The translations under genes and the position numbers were made by a program. Source: an uncultured Rothia sp. (lineage in GTDB: Bacteria; Actinomycetota; Actinomycetes; Actinomycetales; Micrococcaceae). Taken from it: a stretch of 64,000 nt of DNA. Positions 6,935 through 16,098 of the stretch are shown piece after piece. Position 1 is the stretch's first letter, and each line of letters opens with the position of its first letter. The notes under the pieces were generated by a model, which did no database searches, was not told where the DNA came from, and worked only from the letters and a program-made list of their open reading frames with translations. The DNA lies in NCBI GenBank assembly GCA_946221065.1, contig CAMIIO010000003.1, positions 124,001 through 188,000 of the forward strand, given 5' to 3'.

Positions 6935-9900
6935 ATGCCTGAACAACAGCAACCACCCACAGCTAGCCTTGACGGCAAAGAACTTGCCCAACGTCTGGAA
7001 AACAAACTTCTTGCTGAAATGGTAAGCATCAGTTTCTTCGACGCCAAGAAAAGCCTGCGCTGGCTCAAAGCCCCAGAACTAGAAAAAATTAATCGACAAG
7101 CACTCTTTGCAGGGCTCCGCTACTCGCCCTCACCCGATACCGCGTTACCTGCCATCGTGCGACTTCTCAACAAAAATCCACAACTAGCAGAAAAAGTTAA
7201 CCAGGGCGACAAACAACTACCGCTCTTTCGGCTCCTCGGCGCATCCGAAGCCCTCGGAGACTTCCTCCTACGCCGCCCCGAAGCACTCCGAGTCTTCGAC
7301 TTTGACCCCGACACCCCGCAAATCGATGAATTTCCACAGACCCTACTGCCGGAAGCAGAACACCCCTACCTCACCTTCTTCGCACCCCTCGACACCGAAT
7401 TTCGTAGCGAAATGCTCCGTACCGTCGGCGCCAATCCCCAGGATGCTAACCCCCAAGCAACCCTCACCGGCAAAGACGGCGCTGTTGCCCTGCGCACCGC
7501 ATACCGTACTTTCCTCTGCGAAATAGCCATCCGTGACCTGTGCTCACCTGCACCACACGAATTTATACCTACAGTAGGGCGCAAACTCTCCGACCTCGCC
7601 GCCGCCGCGCTCGATACCGCGCTCGCAATCGCCCGTGCCGAAGCCTCTCAAAAATTCCCTGCAGAACAGGTAGCTCAGGTAGAACTTGCCGTTATAGGTA
7701 TGGGCAAATGCGGCGCACGCGAACTCAACTACATCTCTGATGTTGACGTGGTGTACGTCATTGATCGTGTGCAGCCAACCAGTCTAGCTGAAGGCGTAGA
7801 TCCCATTGACGAGAACACTTCGTCGGCCATTGGCACCGAACTGGTCCACGGGCTCATCCGCGCCATTATGGGGCCGGCGCCAGAACCCATGCTCTGGGAA
7901 GTAGACGCTAACCTTCGACCCGAGGGCAAAGACGGCGCCCTGGTTCGTACCGTAGATTCCTTTATCTCCTACTACAAGCGCTGGGCAGAAAATTGGGAGT
8001 TCCAGGCGCTTCTGAAGGCACGTCCCATTGCAGGCAATGCAGAGCTGAGCTTCCGCTGGATGCAGGCTATGCACCCGCTCGTCTGGGAATCAGCGGCCCG
8101 CGATGGCTTTGTGGAATCGGTGCAGCGCATGCGAAACCGCGTGACCGATAATATTCCTAAAAATGAGGTAGAACGGCAGATCAAGCTGGGCCCCGGCGGA
8201 TTGCGTGATATTGAGTTCACCGTGCAACTTCTCCAACTCGTTCATGGACGCACCGACGACGCCGTACGCACCCAATCCACTATCGATTCCCTAGATGCGC
8301 TGACTACCGCCAGCTATATTGGCAGAGTCGATGCCGCCAAATTTAGCGACAATTACAAATATTTGCGCCTGCTCGAACACCGTATTCAGTTGCAGTACAT
8401 GCGCCGCAGTCACCTCATGCCAGAAAAAGACGCGGATAGGCGCACCCTGGCTCGGTCTATTGTGAACATTGATTCTATTGGACAGCTCACCGTTGAGGAA
8501 ATGCTCAAGGGCTGGACAAAGATTAAACGCGATGTGCGTTCGCTACATCAGCGCCTATTCTTCCGTCCGCTCCTTGCCGCCGTCGCCAATCTCTCCAAGG
8601 ACGAGCTGGCTCTTACCGACGAAGCCGCACGCGATCGTCTGGCAGCTCTAGGTTATAAAGACCCCCGCGGAGCCATGCGCCACATTGAGGCACTTACCCG
8701 CGGTATCAAGCGTTCCGCCGAAATTCAGCGCACGCTCATGCCCGTACTCCTGGGTTGGTTCGCCAAAGGAGTGGATCCCGACGCTGGTCTGCTCGGGTTC
8801 CGTAGAATCTCCGAAGCGCTGGGTACTACCCCCTGGTATTTGCGCATGTTACGCGACTCCCCGGCGGCGGCGGAGCGTTTCTGCCAGATTCTTTCCTCCT
8901 CCCGATTCATCACCGATATTCTGGAAGATGCCCCGGAGTCGATTGCTTGGCTAGATAAGGATCAGGAACTTAAGCCTCGCAGCTTTGACGATCTCAATAC
9001 CTTAATCCGTAATCAGCTCACGCGCCACCCCCAGACGGAAAACGCCATCCGTAATCTACGGATGATTCGGCGTCGCGAAATTTTGCGTATTGCAATGGGC
9101 GAGGCAGCTAACCTCCTCGATATTCAAGAGGTTTCCCACGGACTGTCTACCATCGATCAGGTCACTATTGAAGGTGCCCTACAGATTGCCCAGCGTGAGC
9201 GGTATCTTGAGCAGAACGCCGAGCCACTCACCGACGTTGCCGTAATTGCTATGGGGCGACAGGGCGGACGCGAGATTGGGTACGGCTCCGATGCAGACTT
9301 AATGTACGTGCATCAGCCCCGCCCCGGAGCGGAAGCCCAGGAAGCGGTTCGTGAAGCCAATGAGCTGATTCAGCGCATGGTGCAGCTTTTGAAGCAGCCG
9401 TGCAAGCCGGCGATACGTGCCGAGAAGGTGCTGGAAATTGACGCCGATCTGCGACCGGAAGGAAAATCCGGTTCTATGGTGCGTTCTTTGGATTCGTATC
9501 GGGAATATTATGAGCGGTGGGCAGATACCTGGGAGTTCCAGGCACTCTTGCGCGCACGGCCGATTGCCGGTTCTTATGAGTTGGCTGCCTCCTTTACTGA
9601 TCTGATAAACCATTACCGGTATCCAGTGCGGTTTGAGCAGAAACAGATTGTGGAGATTCGCAGAATGAAGGCGCGGGTTGAGAATGAGCGGATGCCGCGC
9701 GGGGCTGACCGTAACCGGCAGCTGAAGCTGGGACGCGGTGGATTGAGCGATGTAGAGTGGATTGTTCAGCTATTGCAGCTCTGTAAAGCCCATGAATACC
9801 CGGAGCTGAAGGTTACCGGTACGCTAGAGGCTTTGGATGCCGCAGAATCCTTGGGGCTACTAGCTCACGACGACGTGGCGATTCTGCGGGAGGCATGGCA

Positions 9901-10132
9901 TCTAGCAACAAAGATCCGTGGGTGCAATGTATTGCGCACCGGGCGTGCTTCGGATGTGCTGACGGCGGTGCGAACAGACCTTGAAGCCATTGCGCGCTGG
10001 TGCGGTTATGAGCCGGGGCATGCTCGTGACCTTGAGGAGGACTATCTACGGATTACCCGTCACGCGCGTCAAACATATGAGCGACTATTCTTTGATACAG
10101 ATCTGCTCTCGTTGGAAGGCTCTGCCGGGTAG
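6935..10132 (+). CDS. glnE: Bifunctional glutamine synthetase adenylyltransferase/deadenylylase
   Basis: GlnE adds or removes AMP on the regulatory Tyr of GlnA1 according to nitrogen status. Two nucleotidyltransferase domains are visible, each with a G-x-G-x-x-G-x-R-E-(L/I) stretch and a DxD pair: IGMGKCGARELNYISDVDVV (deadenylylation half, about residues 250-270) and MGRQGGREIGYGSDADLMYV (adenylylation half, about residues 770-790). Each is followed by a helical GlnD-PII-uridylyltransferase-like region. From ATG 6935 it is 1065 aa, a normal actinobacterial length. AAAGGA at 6920-6925 supports this start over GTG 6917. Its two ends have opposite GC skew (see findings). Confidence 0.93.
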   Translation: MPEQQQPPTASLDGKELAQRLENKLLAEMVSISFFDAKKSLRWLKAPELEKINRQALFAGLRYSPSPDTALPAIVRLLNKNPQLAEKVNQGDKQLPLFRLLGASEALGDFLLRRPEALRVFDFDPDTPQIDEFPQTLLPEAEHPYLTFFAPLDTEFRSEMLRTVGANPQDANPQATLTGKDGAVALRTAYRTFLCEIAIRDLCSPAPHEFIPTVGRKLSDLAAAALDTALAIARAEASQKFPAEQVAQVELAVIGMGKCGARELNYISDVDVVYVIDRVQPTSLAEGVDPIDENTSSAIGTELVHGLIRAIMGPAPEPMLWEVDANLRPEGKDGALVRTVDSFISYYKRWAENWEFQALLKARPIAGNAELSFRWMQAMHPLVWESAARDGFVESVQRMRNRVTDNIPKNEVERQIKLGPGGLRDIEFTVQLLQLVHGRTDDAVRTQSTIDSLDALTTASYIGRVDAAKFSDNYKYLRLLEHRIQLQYMRRSHLMPEKDADRRTLARSIVNIDSIGQLTVEEMLKGWTKIKRDVRSLHQRLFFRPLLAAVANLSKDELALTDEAARDRLAALGYKDPRGAMRHIEALTRGIKRSAEIQRTLMPVLLGWFAKGVDPDAGLLGFRRISEALGTTPWYLRMLRDSPAAAERFCQILSSSRFITDILEDAPESIAWLDKDQELKPRSFDDLNTLIRNQLTRHPQTENAIRNLRMIRRREILRIAMGEAANLLDIQEVSHGLSTIDQVTIEGALQIAQRERYLEQNAEPLTDVAVIAMGRQGGREIGYGSDADLMYVHQPRPGAEAQEAVREANELIQRMVQLLKQPCKPAIRAEKVLEIDADLRPEGKSGSMVRSLDSYREYYERWADTWEFQALLRARPIAGSYELAASFTDLINHYRYPVRFEQKQIVEIRRMKARVENERMPRGADRNRQLKLGRGGLSDVEWIVQLLQLCKAHEYPELKVTGTLEALDAAESLGLLAHDDVAILREAWHLATKIRGCNVLRTGRASDVLTAVRTDLEAIARWCGYEPGHARDLEEDYLRITRHARQTYERLFFDTDLLSLEGSAG

Positions 10133-10192
10133 AGAAGCTGGGACGTTAGCGCTCTCTACTGAGATGTGACAATACTTAAGAACTACTGAGGA

Positions 10193-10256
10193 AAAAATCA
10201 GCCCGTAATTGAAGCGATTGCTCTGGGTCAATCACCGCAACCACGGGCTGATTTTT
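10193..10256. terminator. Bidirectional terminator between glnE and glnA1
   Basis: Fourteen-base complementary arms (10193-10206 and 10243-10256) carry A-runs on the left and T-runs on the right. They enclose a second small hairpin (GATTG/CAATC). It lies between the convergent stop codons of glnE and glnA1, so either direction can terminate here. Confidence 0.8.
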
Positions 10257-10273
10257 AGGCGAAGGCTAGGGTC

Positions 10274-11704
10274 TTAGCAGCCGTAGTACATTTCGTATTC
10301 AAGCGGGTGAGGAACGAGCATGAGCGGAGCCAGCTCGTGTTCACGCTTGTAGGAGATCCATGCCTGGATGGTGTCTTCGGTGAACACATCGCCCTGGAGC
10401 AGGAAGTCGTGGTCTTCTTCAAGAGCCACCAGGGCCTCTTCGAGGTTAGCCGGAGCCTTCTTGATATCTGCGGCTTCCTCTGCAGGGAGTTCGTAGAGAT
10501 CCTTATCAATCGGTGCAGGGGGTTCAATACGGTTACGGATGCCGTCCAAACCTGCCATGAGCTGAGCGGCAAAGGCTAGATAAGGGTTGCAGGAGGGATC
10601 CGGTGCGCGGAACTCAAGACGCTTAGCCTTGGGGTTGGTTCCGGTAATCGGGATACGAATACCTGCCGAACGGTTACCCTGCGAGTACACCATGTTGATG
10701 GGTGCCTCGTAGCCGGGAACTAGACGCTTGTAGGAGTTCACCGTGGGGTTAGTGAAGGCAAGCACGGAAGAGGAGTGCTCAATCAGACCACCGATGTACC
10801 AGCGTGCGGTGTCGGAGAGGTTTGCGTAACCGCGCTCGTCGTAGAACAGTGGCTCGCCGTCCTGCCAGAGGGACTGGTGGCAGTGCATACCGGAGCCGTT
10901 ATCGCCAAAGACGGGCTTGGGCATGAAGGTTACGCTCTTACCAAAGCCATCTGCGGTGTTCTTGATGACGTACTTGAACTTCAGCAGATCATCGGCGGCC
11001 TGGGTAAGGGTGGAGAACTTGTAGTTGATCTCGGCCTGGCCAGCTGCACCAACCTCGTGGTGCGCACGCTCAACCTCAAGCCCAACCTCGTCCATGATAA
11101 CGCTCATGGCGTCACGTAGATCGGCTTGCTTGTCGACGGGGGAGACAGGGAAGTAACCGCCCTTTTGCGGTGTCTTGTTGCCCAGGTTTCCGCCTTCTTC
11201 TTTGCGGCCAGAGTTCCAGTAAGCCTCGTCAGAATCAATCTTGAAGAAGGTGGACTGCGGGGTAACTTCGTAGCGGACGTCCTCAAAGACAAAGAACTCA
11301 GCTTCGGAGGCGAAGAACGCAGTGTCAGCAATGCCGGTGGACTTCAGGTATTCTTCTGCACGTTCTGCTACGCCGCGGGGATCGCGATGGTAGGGTTCGC
11401 CGGTGCGCGGGTTCACGATGGATCCGGTGATGTTGAGAGTTTTTTCCACACGGAAGGGGTCAACGTAGGCGCTCTTGACGTCGGGAATGAGTTGCATGTC
11501 AGATTCAGCAATGCCCTGGAAACCACGAATGGACGAACCATCAAACATCTGCCCATCAACAAAGAAGTCTTCGTCAATAGCCTTTGCTGGAAGATTGAAG
11601 TGCTGCTGCACGCCGGGCATATCGCAGAAGCGGATGTCTACGAACTTAATGCCGTTTTCTTCGTCCTTGATAAATTCAAGGGCTTCCTGTGCACTGTTAA
11701 ACAT
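10274..11704 (-). CDS. glnA: Glutamine synthetase type I (GlnA1), adenylylation-regulated
   Basis: This is the main ammonium-assimilating glutamine synthetase, forming a dodecamer. The 476-aa protein has FVDIRFCDMPGVQQH near the N-terminus, DGSSIRGF, NGSGMHCHQSLW (catalytic His region) and LEFRAPDPSCNPYLAF. The adenylylation Tyr is at about residue 404 in DKDLYELP, so GlnE upstream can regulate it. ATG 11704 has AAGGAG 11 nt upstream. A four-box GlnR-type operator lies 88-125 bp before the ATG. It is convergent with glnE, as in M. tuberculosis. Confidence 0.96.
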   Translation of the reverse strand: MFNSAQEALEFIKDEENGIKFVDIRFCDMPGVQQHFNLPAKAIDEDFFVDGQMFDGSSIRGFQGIAESDMQLIPDVKSAYVDPFRVEKTLNITGSIVNPRTGEPYHRDPRGVAERAEEYLKSTGIADTAFFASEAEFFVFEDVRYEVTPQSTFFKIDSDEAYWNSGRKEEGGNLGNKTPQKGGYFPVSPVDKQADLRDAMSVIMDEVGLEVERAHHEVGAAGQAEINYKFSTLTQAADDLLKFKYVIKNTADGFGKSVTFMPKPVFGDNGSGMHCHQSLWQDGEPLFYDERGYANLSDTARWYIGGLIEHSSSVLAFTNPTVNSYKRLVPGYEAPINMVYSQGNRSAGIRIPITGTNPKAKRLEFRAPDPSCNPYLAFAAQLMAGLDGIRNRIEPPAPIDKDLYELPAEEAADIKKAPANLEEALVALEEDHDFLLQGDVFTEDTIQAWISYKREHELAPLMLVPHPLEYEMYYGC

Positions 11705-11791
11705 GGTCGGTTTTCTCCTTAGTCAAGTTTTCAACGACCCTAAATCGAGCGGTGTCCCTGCGCGACTTAGTACTAAACCTATTCTTCCTTG

Positions 11792-11829
11792 TTTGCCGTC
11801 AAGTATCACGTTTGTTTCACCCCTGTAAC
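11792..11829 (-). promoter_or_regulatory. Predicted GlnR operator upstream of glnA1
   Basis: Read on the minus strand, the pentamers GTTAC, GAAAC, GATAC and GCAAA are each spaced by exactly 6 nt. The first two match the GlnR consensus GTnAC-n6-GAAAC perfectly, and the next two match 3 of 4 and 3 of 5 defined bases. The site lies 88-125 bp upstream of the glnA1 ATG, a normal distance for GlnR control of nitrogen genes. Confidence 0.65.
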
Positions 11830-11902
11830 AAATTTTAGTGAGATGAATCATGATATTTGCAGGTTGGAGGAGCTAAAAGAACGGTTCATTACACCCATTA
11901 GG

Positions 11903-11908
11903 TAGTCT
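11903..11908 (+). promoter_or_regulatory. Putative -10 element of RDD gene (leaderless)
   Basis: TAGTCT ends 7 nt before the GTG at 11916. No Shine-Dalgarno is present, and the spacing supports this GTG as both transcription and translation start. Confidence 0.5.
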
Positions 11909-11915
11909 TGGTGAT

Positions 11916-12353
11916 GTGTTAGAACGTAACGATTTTGGTAGCTGGCTCGACGGCCCACCCACCAATCAGCGATACCCCGGCGAACATCTGGGACGGCCTC
12001 AAACAGGGCCTGGCTCTATTGCCCGTTTTGGCAGAAGAATCCTCGCTTTTGTACTGGACTGGTACTTATGCTGGGGAATCCTTGCACTTTGTGGTTGGGC
12101 GGATCGTTCCGTCGTTCTGCTCGTGTTGGTATGGATCTACCAGATTCTGTGCGTGGGGTTCATGGGGCACACGCTGGGGCATTTTCTGTGTGGTGTGCAG
12201 GTACAAACTCTTGACGGACGCCCGGCAGGGTGGCTCACGGCCCTCATTCGTTCTAGCCTGATTATGCTCATTCTGCCTGTCTTGATGATGGACGGCGATC
12301 AGCGCGGAGTACACGATAGAAGCCGCGGAACCGTCCTTATACGGTTTCGATAG
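11916..12353 (+). CDS. RDD family membrane protein
   Basis: This 145-aa protein has an RDD domain from about residue 35: ARFGRRILAFVLDWYLCW holds the Arg and Asp that name the family. Further hydrophobic segments follow at about 58-80 and 108-125. RDD proteins are small membrane proteins whose role is mostly unknown; some have been linked to transport or Na+ tolerance. It is divergent from glnA1 with about 210 bp between, the same neighbour as in mycobacteria (Rv2219A-like). A leaderless GTG start is likely. The hydrophilic N-terminal 34 residues carry no recognised motif. Confidence 0.8.
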   Translation: MLERNDFGSWLDGPPTNQRYPGEHLGRPQTGPGSIARFGRRILAFVLDWYLCWGILALCGWADRSVVLLVLVWIYQILCVGFMGHTLGHFLCGVQVQTLDGRPAGWLTALIRSSLIMLILPVLMMDGDQRGVHDRSRGTVLIRFR

Positions 12354-12374
12354 ACCGCAATCATTACACACAAT

Positions 12375-12411
12375 ATCCTCACTGGGTTGCCGCAGTAAGC
12401 CCAGCGAGGAT
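12375..12411. terminator. Hairpin between convergent genes
   Basis: A stem of about 14 bp (arms 12375-12388 and 12397-12411, with a G-T pair, an A-C mismatch and a short unpaired base) lies between the RDD gene and the VOC gene. No T-run follows on either side, so a terminator role is only likely. Confidence 0.5.
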
Positions 12412-12437
12412 AATGTGCCAGAAGAGGCAACAACTTC

Positions 12438-13319
12438 TTAGAACTGATTGATCCGAATTTTAGTCATACCCATCATTTTTTCGTAAGCTCCCGGTTTACT
12501 CATGAGCTCATCCATATTCGCTGGAATGACTTGCCAGGATACCCCAAACTCATCCTTACACCAACCACAAGGCTGTTCCTGCACGGCTAGAGCCGCCCAT
12601 ACTGCATCAAGCTGTTCCTGCCCATCACACAGCACACAGAACGACACTCCTTCGGTAAAGCTGAACCCATGATCAAAAGTGGAATCATTGATAACCACCC
12701 ACTCACCGGCCAGCTGTGCATCAGAGAATAAGATGGTGCCGGGAGAGTCCGGATAATCTATCCGGGTTCCCTCCTGAGAAGCACCCACCACCGAAAGCAC
12801 ATCAAGATACTTCTGACGAGCCTGCCTCGCCCATCCCCGAGCCTGCCCGGTGAAAAGCATTGCCGGATTAACAAAAGGACGTCGATCACCCTCAGCCTTG
12901 GTGAGCATGAGCTGCCAATGTACACCAAACCGATCGGCGCACCAACCATAGTACTCGCTAAAATCGTAGCTCTGCAACGGCATCAGAACTGATCCGCCCT
13001 CGGTCAGGGCAGTCCACATCCGGTCAATTTCGTTCCGCGGATCGGCAAAAATCTCGGGATCAATATTCAGCAAAAAACTAATACTAGGATTGGGCGAAAA
13101 ATGGTTATCAGCATTAATGAGATTTAGCCGGAAACCCGAAATATCAATATCAACAGTTACCGGCTCACCGGCAAAATCTTTCTGAAAGTCAGACAAACCC
13201 TCGGTGGGGTAGCGTTGCACATCGCTTATCTTAGCGTCGGGGAATACCACCGCATAAAATTCTGCGGCTTCCAGCGCATTCCGGTTAAACCAGATAGAAG
13301 GAATCAGCTTTTGAACCAT
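12438..13319 (-). CDS. Two-domain VOC (PhnB-like) protein
   Basis: The 293-aa protein is built from two tandem PhnB/3-demethylubiquinone methyltransferase-like VOC domains. Domain 1 is residues 1-145 (LIPSIWFNRNALEAAEFY ... YYGWCADRFGVHWQL) and domain 2 about residues 155-285, ending CGWCKDEFGVSWQVIP. Such proteins bind small molecules or metals; no substrate can be assigned. The first domain begins with the family's typical opening and has the FGVHWQ end. It is inserted between the RDD and DUF4191 genes, which are adjacent in mycobacteria, so it is probably a lineage-specific insertion. No clear Shine-Dalgarno was seen. Confidence 0.8.
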   Translation of the reverse strand: MVQKLIPSIWFNRNALEAAEFYAVVFPDAKISDVQRYPTEGLSDFQKDFAGEPVTVDIDISGFRLNLINADNHFSPNPSISFLLNIDPEIFADPRNEIDRMWTALTEGGSVLMPLQSYDFSEYYGWCADRFGVHWQLMLTKAEGDRRPFVNPAMLFTGQARGWARQARQKYLDVLSVVGASQEGTRIDYPDSPGTILFSDAQLAGEWVVINDSTFDHGFSFTEGVSFCVLCDGQEQLDAVWAALAVQEQPCGWCKDEFGVSWQVIPANMDELMSKPGAYEKMMGMTKIRINQF

Positions 13320-13370
13320 TTCTATTCGCTTTTATTCTCAAACAACAAAAATTTTAGGGAAAATAATAAA

Positions 13371-13397
13371 AATCCTCCCGAATACTTCGGGAGGATT
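13371..13397 (-). terminator. Terminator after DUF4191 gene
   Basis: A perfect 12-bp stem (13371-13382 and 13386-13397) with a 3-nt loop is followed on the minus strand by TTTATTATTTT. It lies 9 nt beyond the stop codon of the DUF4191 gene, closing the lipB-lipA-DUF4191 transcription unit. Confidence 0.85.
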
Positions 13398-13406
13398 CTC
13401 AAAAGT

Positions 13407-14135
13407 TTAGCGACCACGCATGGCACGGCGGTCCGGGCGCATCTTGGTAGGGTCAATACCCTTAGGCATACCCATTACCGGTTGCTTCAGGGCAGCAACA
13501 CGAGCCTGCACCTTGTGGACCTCTTGCTGAGTCAAGGTTTTAGAAAGCTTGTTCATCTCTTTAGTGATATTCTTCAGTGGAACTTGTCCCTCCTGGTTAC
13601 CTGCATGAATCACATGCACAGGAGCATTAGAGACAACACGATTTAAACGCTTCTTCTCTTGCGCTACCAGTGAGTTAACTCGATGAGTGGGCCCTTCAGT
13701 AACGAGTACGATGCCGGGGCGGCCAAAGGCACGGAATACTACATCCTGGGTGCGCGGGTTAACAGCTACCGGCTGCTCTTCCACAATCCAGCCACGACGC
13801 AATGAACTCATGGCGGCACCGGCAGCGCCGGGTTGTCCCTCAATCTGGCTAAAAGCGGCACGCTCAGCTCTGCGAGACATTACCCAAATAGCAACCAGCA
13901 CGGCAAAGGGAATACCGATGAGCAACCACGTAATCCAGTTAGTCGTCAAAACGCCGATGAGCAGAAAGACGAGCAGCACAGCAAAAGCCCAGGCCAACAT
14001 AATCCATAAAACATGAGGATCAGATGTGCGGGTCATCTGATAGACCTGCTTCATCTGGGCGAAAGTACCCGGCCCCTTATTCTGCTTCTTTTTTTCTTTT
14101 TCAGCGCGCTTATCTTCGCGTTTTGAAGTCACCAT
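13407..14135 (-). CDS. DUF4191 membrane protein
   Basis: This 242-aa actinobacterial protein of unknown function is regularly found next to lipA and glnA (Rv2219 in M. tuberculosis). A very basic N-terminus (about 25 aa rich in Lys and Glu) precedes two transmembrane helices at about residues 45-90. A soluble C-terminal part includes SSLRRGWIVEEQPVAV and FGRPGIVLVTEG. The ATG at 14135 has AAAGGA 5 nt upstream, which I prefer to the upstream GTG at 14153. It is the last gene after lipB and lipA, with a 188-nt gap to lipA. Confidence 0.87.
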   Translation of the reverse strand: MVTSKREDKRAEKEKKKQNKGPGTFAQMKQVYQMTRTSDPHVLWIMLAWAFAVLLVFLLIGVLTTNWITWLLIGIPFAVLVAIWVMSRRAERAAFSQIEGQPGAAGAAMSSLRRGWIVEEQPVAVNPRTQDVVFRAFGRPGIVLVTEGPTHRVNSLVAQEKKRLNRVVSNAPVHVIHAGNQEGQVPLKNITKEMNKLSKTLTQQEVHKVQARVAALKQPVMGMPKGIDPTKMRPDRRAMRGR

Positions 14136-14323
14136 GCATCCTTTTGCGTTCACGGTTCAAGTGAGAAACGGCAATAAATTTGCCGCAACAATTCATTCTA
14201 GCTGAGCTACCGCCAGGCAAACACTTCTTAAGCCTGAGTTGCCCCGAAGACTCACCGTAATAACCTGAAAGAAAAAATTTTCACTCGTCACACTCAAGCT
14301 CAGGGCAACTTTGCCGATAACCC

Positions 14324-15331
14324 CTAGTAACCAGCGGCCACCAACGAGGAAGCCTCCTGCATTGCCGCGCCGTCGTCGTCAATATGTGCTAGCTCCGGGG
14401 GAATCGGATACCCGTTATGCTTCATTGCCCGAGCCCACAAGCGTCCTGCACGGTACGAGGAACGTACCATCGGGCCAGCCATAACACCGGCAAAACCAAG
14501 GTCCTCAGCCATCTTTGCGTAGTCCAAAAACTCTTGCGGCTTCACCCAGCGGTCGATGGGATGAAAGAGCGGACCAGGACGCAGGTACTGAGTGAGTGTG
14601 ATGGTGTCGCAACCATAATCATGGAGGTCACACAGCGCTTCATAAATTTCTTCGTCTGTCTCACCCATACCCAAAATCAGGTTGGACTTGGTAATCATTC
14701 CGTTTTCTTTACCCTGCTGCAAAACTTCCAGGGAGCGTTCATAGCGAAATGCCGGACGAATCTTGCGGAAAATACGCGGAACCGTCTCCAAGTTATGCGC
14801 AAAAACCTCGGGCTTTGCGTCAATAACCTGCTGAACGTGTTCCCTATTTCCCTTGAAATCGGGAATCAAGATTTCCACACCGGTACCGGGAGATACTTTA
14901 TGAATTTGGCGGATGGTTTCCGCATATAGCCACGCGCCGCCGTCTTCGAGATCATCACGAGCCACACCCGTTACCGTGGTGTATCGAAGATCCATCTTTT
15001 TCACAGATAACGCAACCTTTACCGGCTCCGTCTTGTCATAAGCAACAGGCTTACCCGTAGCGATATTGCAAAAATCGCAACGGCGAGTACACTCATCGCC
15101 ACCAATAAGGTAGGTAGCCTCCCGGTCTTCCCAACATTCATAAATATTAGGACATCCGGCTTCTTCACAAACCGTGTGCAAACCAGAACCGCGGGCTAAG
15201 TCAATCATGTCTTTATAGCCGGGACCAACCTTGGCCTTAGTCTTAATCCAGTGAGGCTTCTTCTCAATGGGAACCTCAGCATTACGTGCCTCAACGCGCA
15301 GTAGTTTGCGACCTTCAGCCGTTACGCTCAT
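14324..15331 (-). CDS. lipA: Lipoyl synthase
   Basis: LipA is a radical-SAM enzyme inserting two sulfurs into octanoyl groups on lipoyl domains. Both iron-sulfur sites are visible: the auxiliary cluster motif CEEAGCPNIYEC (C-x4-C-x5-C) and the radical SAM motif CTRRCDFC. A C-terminal RSSYRAG supplies the conserved Ser ligand. It is 335 aa, with AAGGAG 10 nt before ATG 15331. It follows lipB, and its substrate, the E2 protein SucB with two lipoyl domains, is encoded 3 kb away. Confidence 0.97.
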   Translation of the reverse strand: MSVTAEGRKLLRVEARNAEVPIEKKPHWIKTKAKVGPGYKDMIDLARGSGLHTVCEEAGCPNIYECWEDREATYLIGGDECTRRCDFCNIATGKPVAYDKTEPVKVALSVKKMDLRYTTVTGVARDDLEDGGAWLYAETIRQIHKVSPGTGVEILIPDFKGNREHVQQVIDAKPEVFAHNLETVPRIFRKIRPAFRYERSLEVLQQGKENGMITKSNLILGMGETDEEIYEALCDLHDYGCDTITLTQYLRPGPLFHPIDRWVKPQEFLDYAKMAEDLGFAGVMAGPMVRSSYRAGRLWARAMKHNGYPIPPELAHIDDDGAAMQEASSLVAAGY

Positions 15332-15413
15332 AAAAATATGCTCCTTCTCGGTGCAGCTCTTTCAAGTTGCGGCACTGCCACTGAATCGGCAGAAAATAGG
15401 TGGTATAAAAAAT

Positions 15414-16085
15414 TTACTGGTGCGGCTCAAACTGAGCGCCAAGCTGATCGGCGTACTTCAGTAGCTCCGCTTCTAAAGAATCAACAAGTTCGATCGGCTC
15501 AAAATTCCGTCCTAGTTGCTCGGAGATACTCGTCACTCCGGCGTCGGTAATACCGCAGGGAATAAACTGGCCAAATGGGTCAAGGTTGTTATTGCAATTA
15601 ATAGCAAACCCGTGCATTGTGGTGCGCCGCGATACCCGAACTCCAATAGCGCAAATCTTTTGATCAGGTACTCCATCTTTGCCTAGAATCCACACGCCAC
15701 TACGACCATCTACTCGTTCACCGTGAATCCCTAAACCAGTCAGCACATTGATGATAATTTCTTCAAGAATACGAACATGCTTAACGACGTCGATGGGCAC
15801 CGTGGGGAGCTTAACAATGGGATAACCCACTAACTGTCCTGGACCATGCCACGTTAGCTTTCCACCGCGATCAATCTTGATCACGGGAACCGCATCGCTG
15901 TGTGGATATTCATGAGCTTCGGTACGTTTTCCTGCGGTGATGACTTCCTGATGTTCGAGCAGTAACACAGTATTTTGCTTCTGCTCGGCTGCTACTGCTT
16001 GATGAACTTCTCGTTGAAGAGCCAGGGCTTCTTCATAATCAACGTAATTCGGGGCGAATCCTACCCGCTCAATATTCAGGGCCAT
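15414..16085 (-). CDS. lipB: Octanoyltransferase
   Basis: LipB moves octanoyl groups from acyl carrier protein to lipoyl domains, the step before LipA. The motifs RGGKLTWHGPGQLVGYP (substrate pocket) and AIGVRVSRRTTMHGFAIN are clear. The catalytic Cys is in FIPCGI, near residue 163, and the Lys/Arg-rich sequence before it is conserved. I chose ATG 16085 (223 aa), where the conserved protein begins; 14 extra residues upstream are not family-like. There is no Shine-Dalgarno, but TAGGCT sits 7 nt before the ATG. It is first gene of the lipB-lipA-DUF4191 unit. Confidence 0.94.
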   Translation of the reverse strand: MALNIERVGFAPNYVDYEEALALQREVHQAVAAEQKQNTVLLLEHQEVITAGKRTEAHEYPHSDAVPVIKIDRGGKLTWHGPGQLVGYPIVKLPTVPIDVVKHVRILEEIIINVLTGLGIHGERVDGRSGVWILGKDGVPDQKICAIGVRVSRRTTMHGFAINCNNNLDPFGQFIPCGITDAGVTSISEQLGRNFEPIELVDSLEAELLKYADQLGAQFEPHQ

Positions 16086-16092
16086 AATCTCT

Positions 16093-16098
16093 AGCCTA
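16093..16098 (-). promoter_or_regulatory. Putative -10 element of lipB (leaderless)
   Basis: TAGGCT on the minus strand ends 7 nt before the lipB ATG at 16085; no Shine-Dalgarno is present. Confidence 0.5.
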
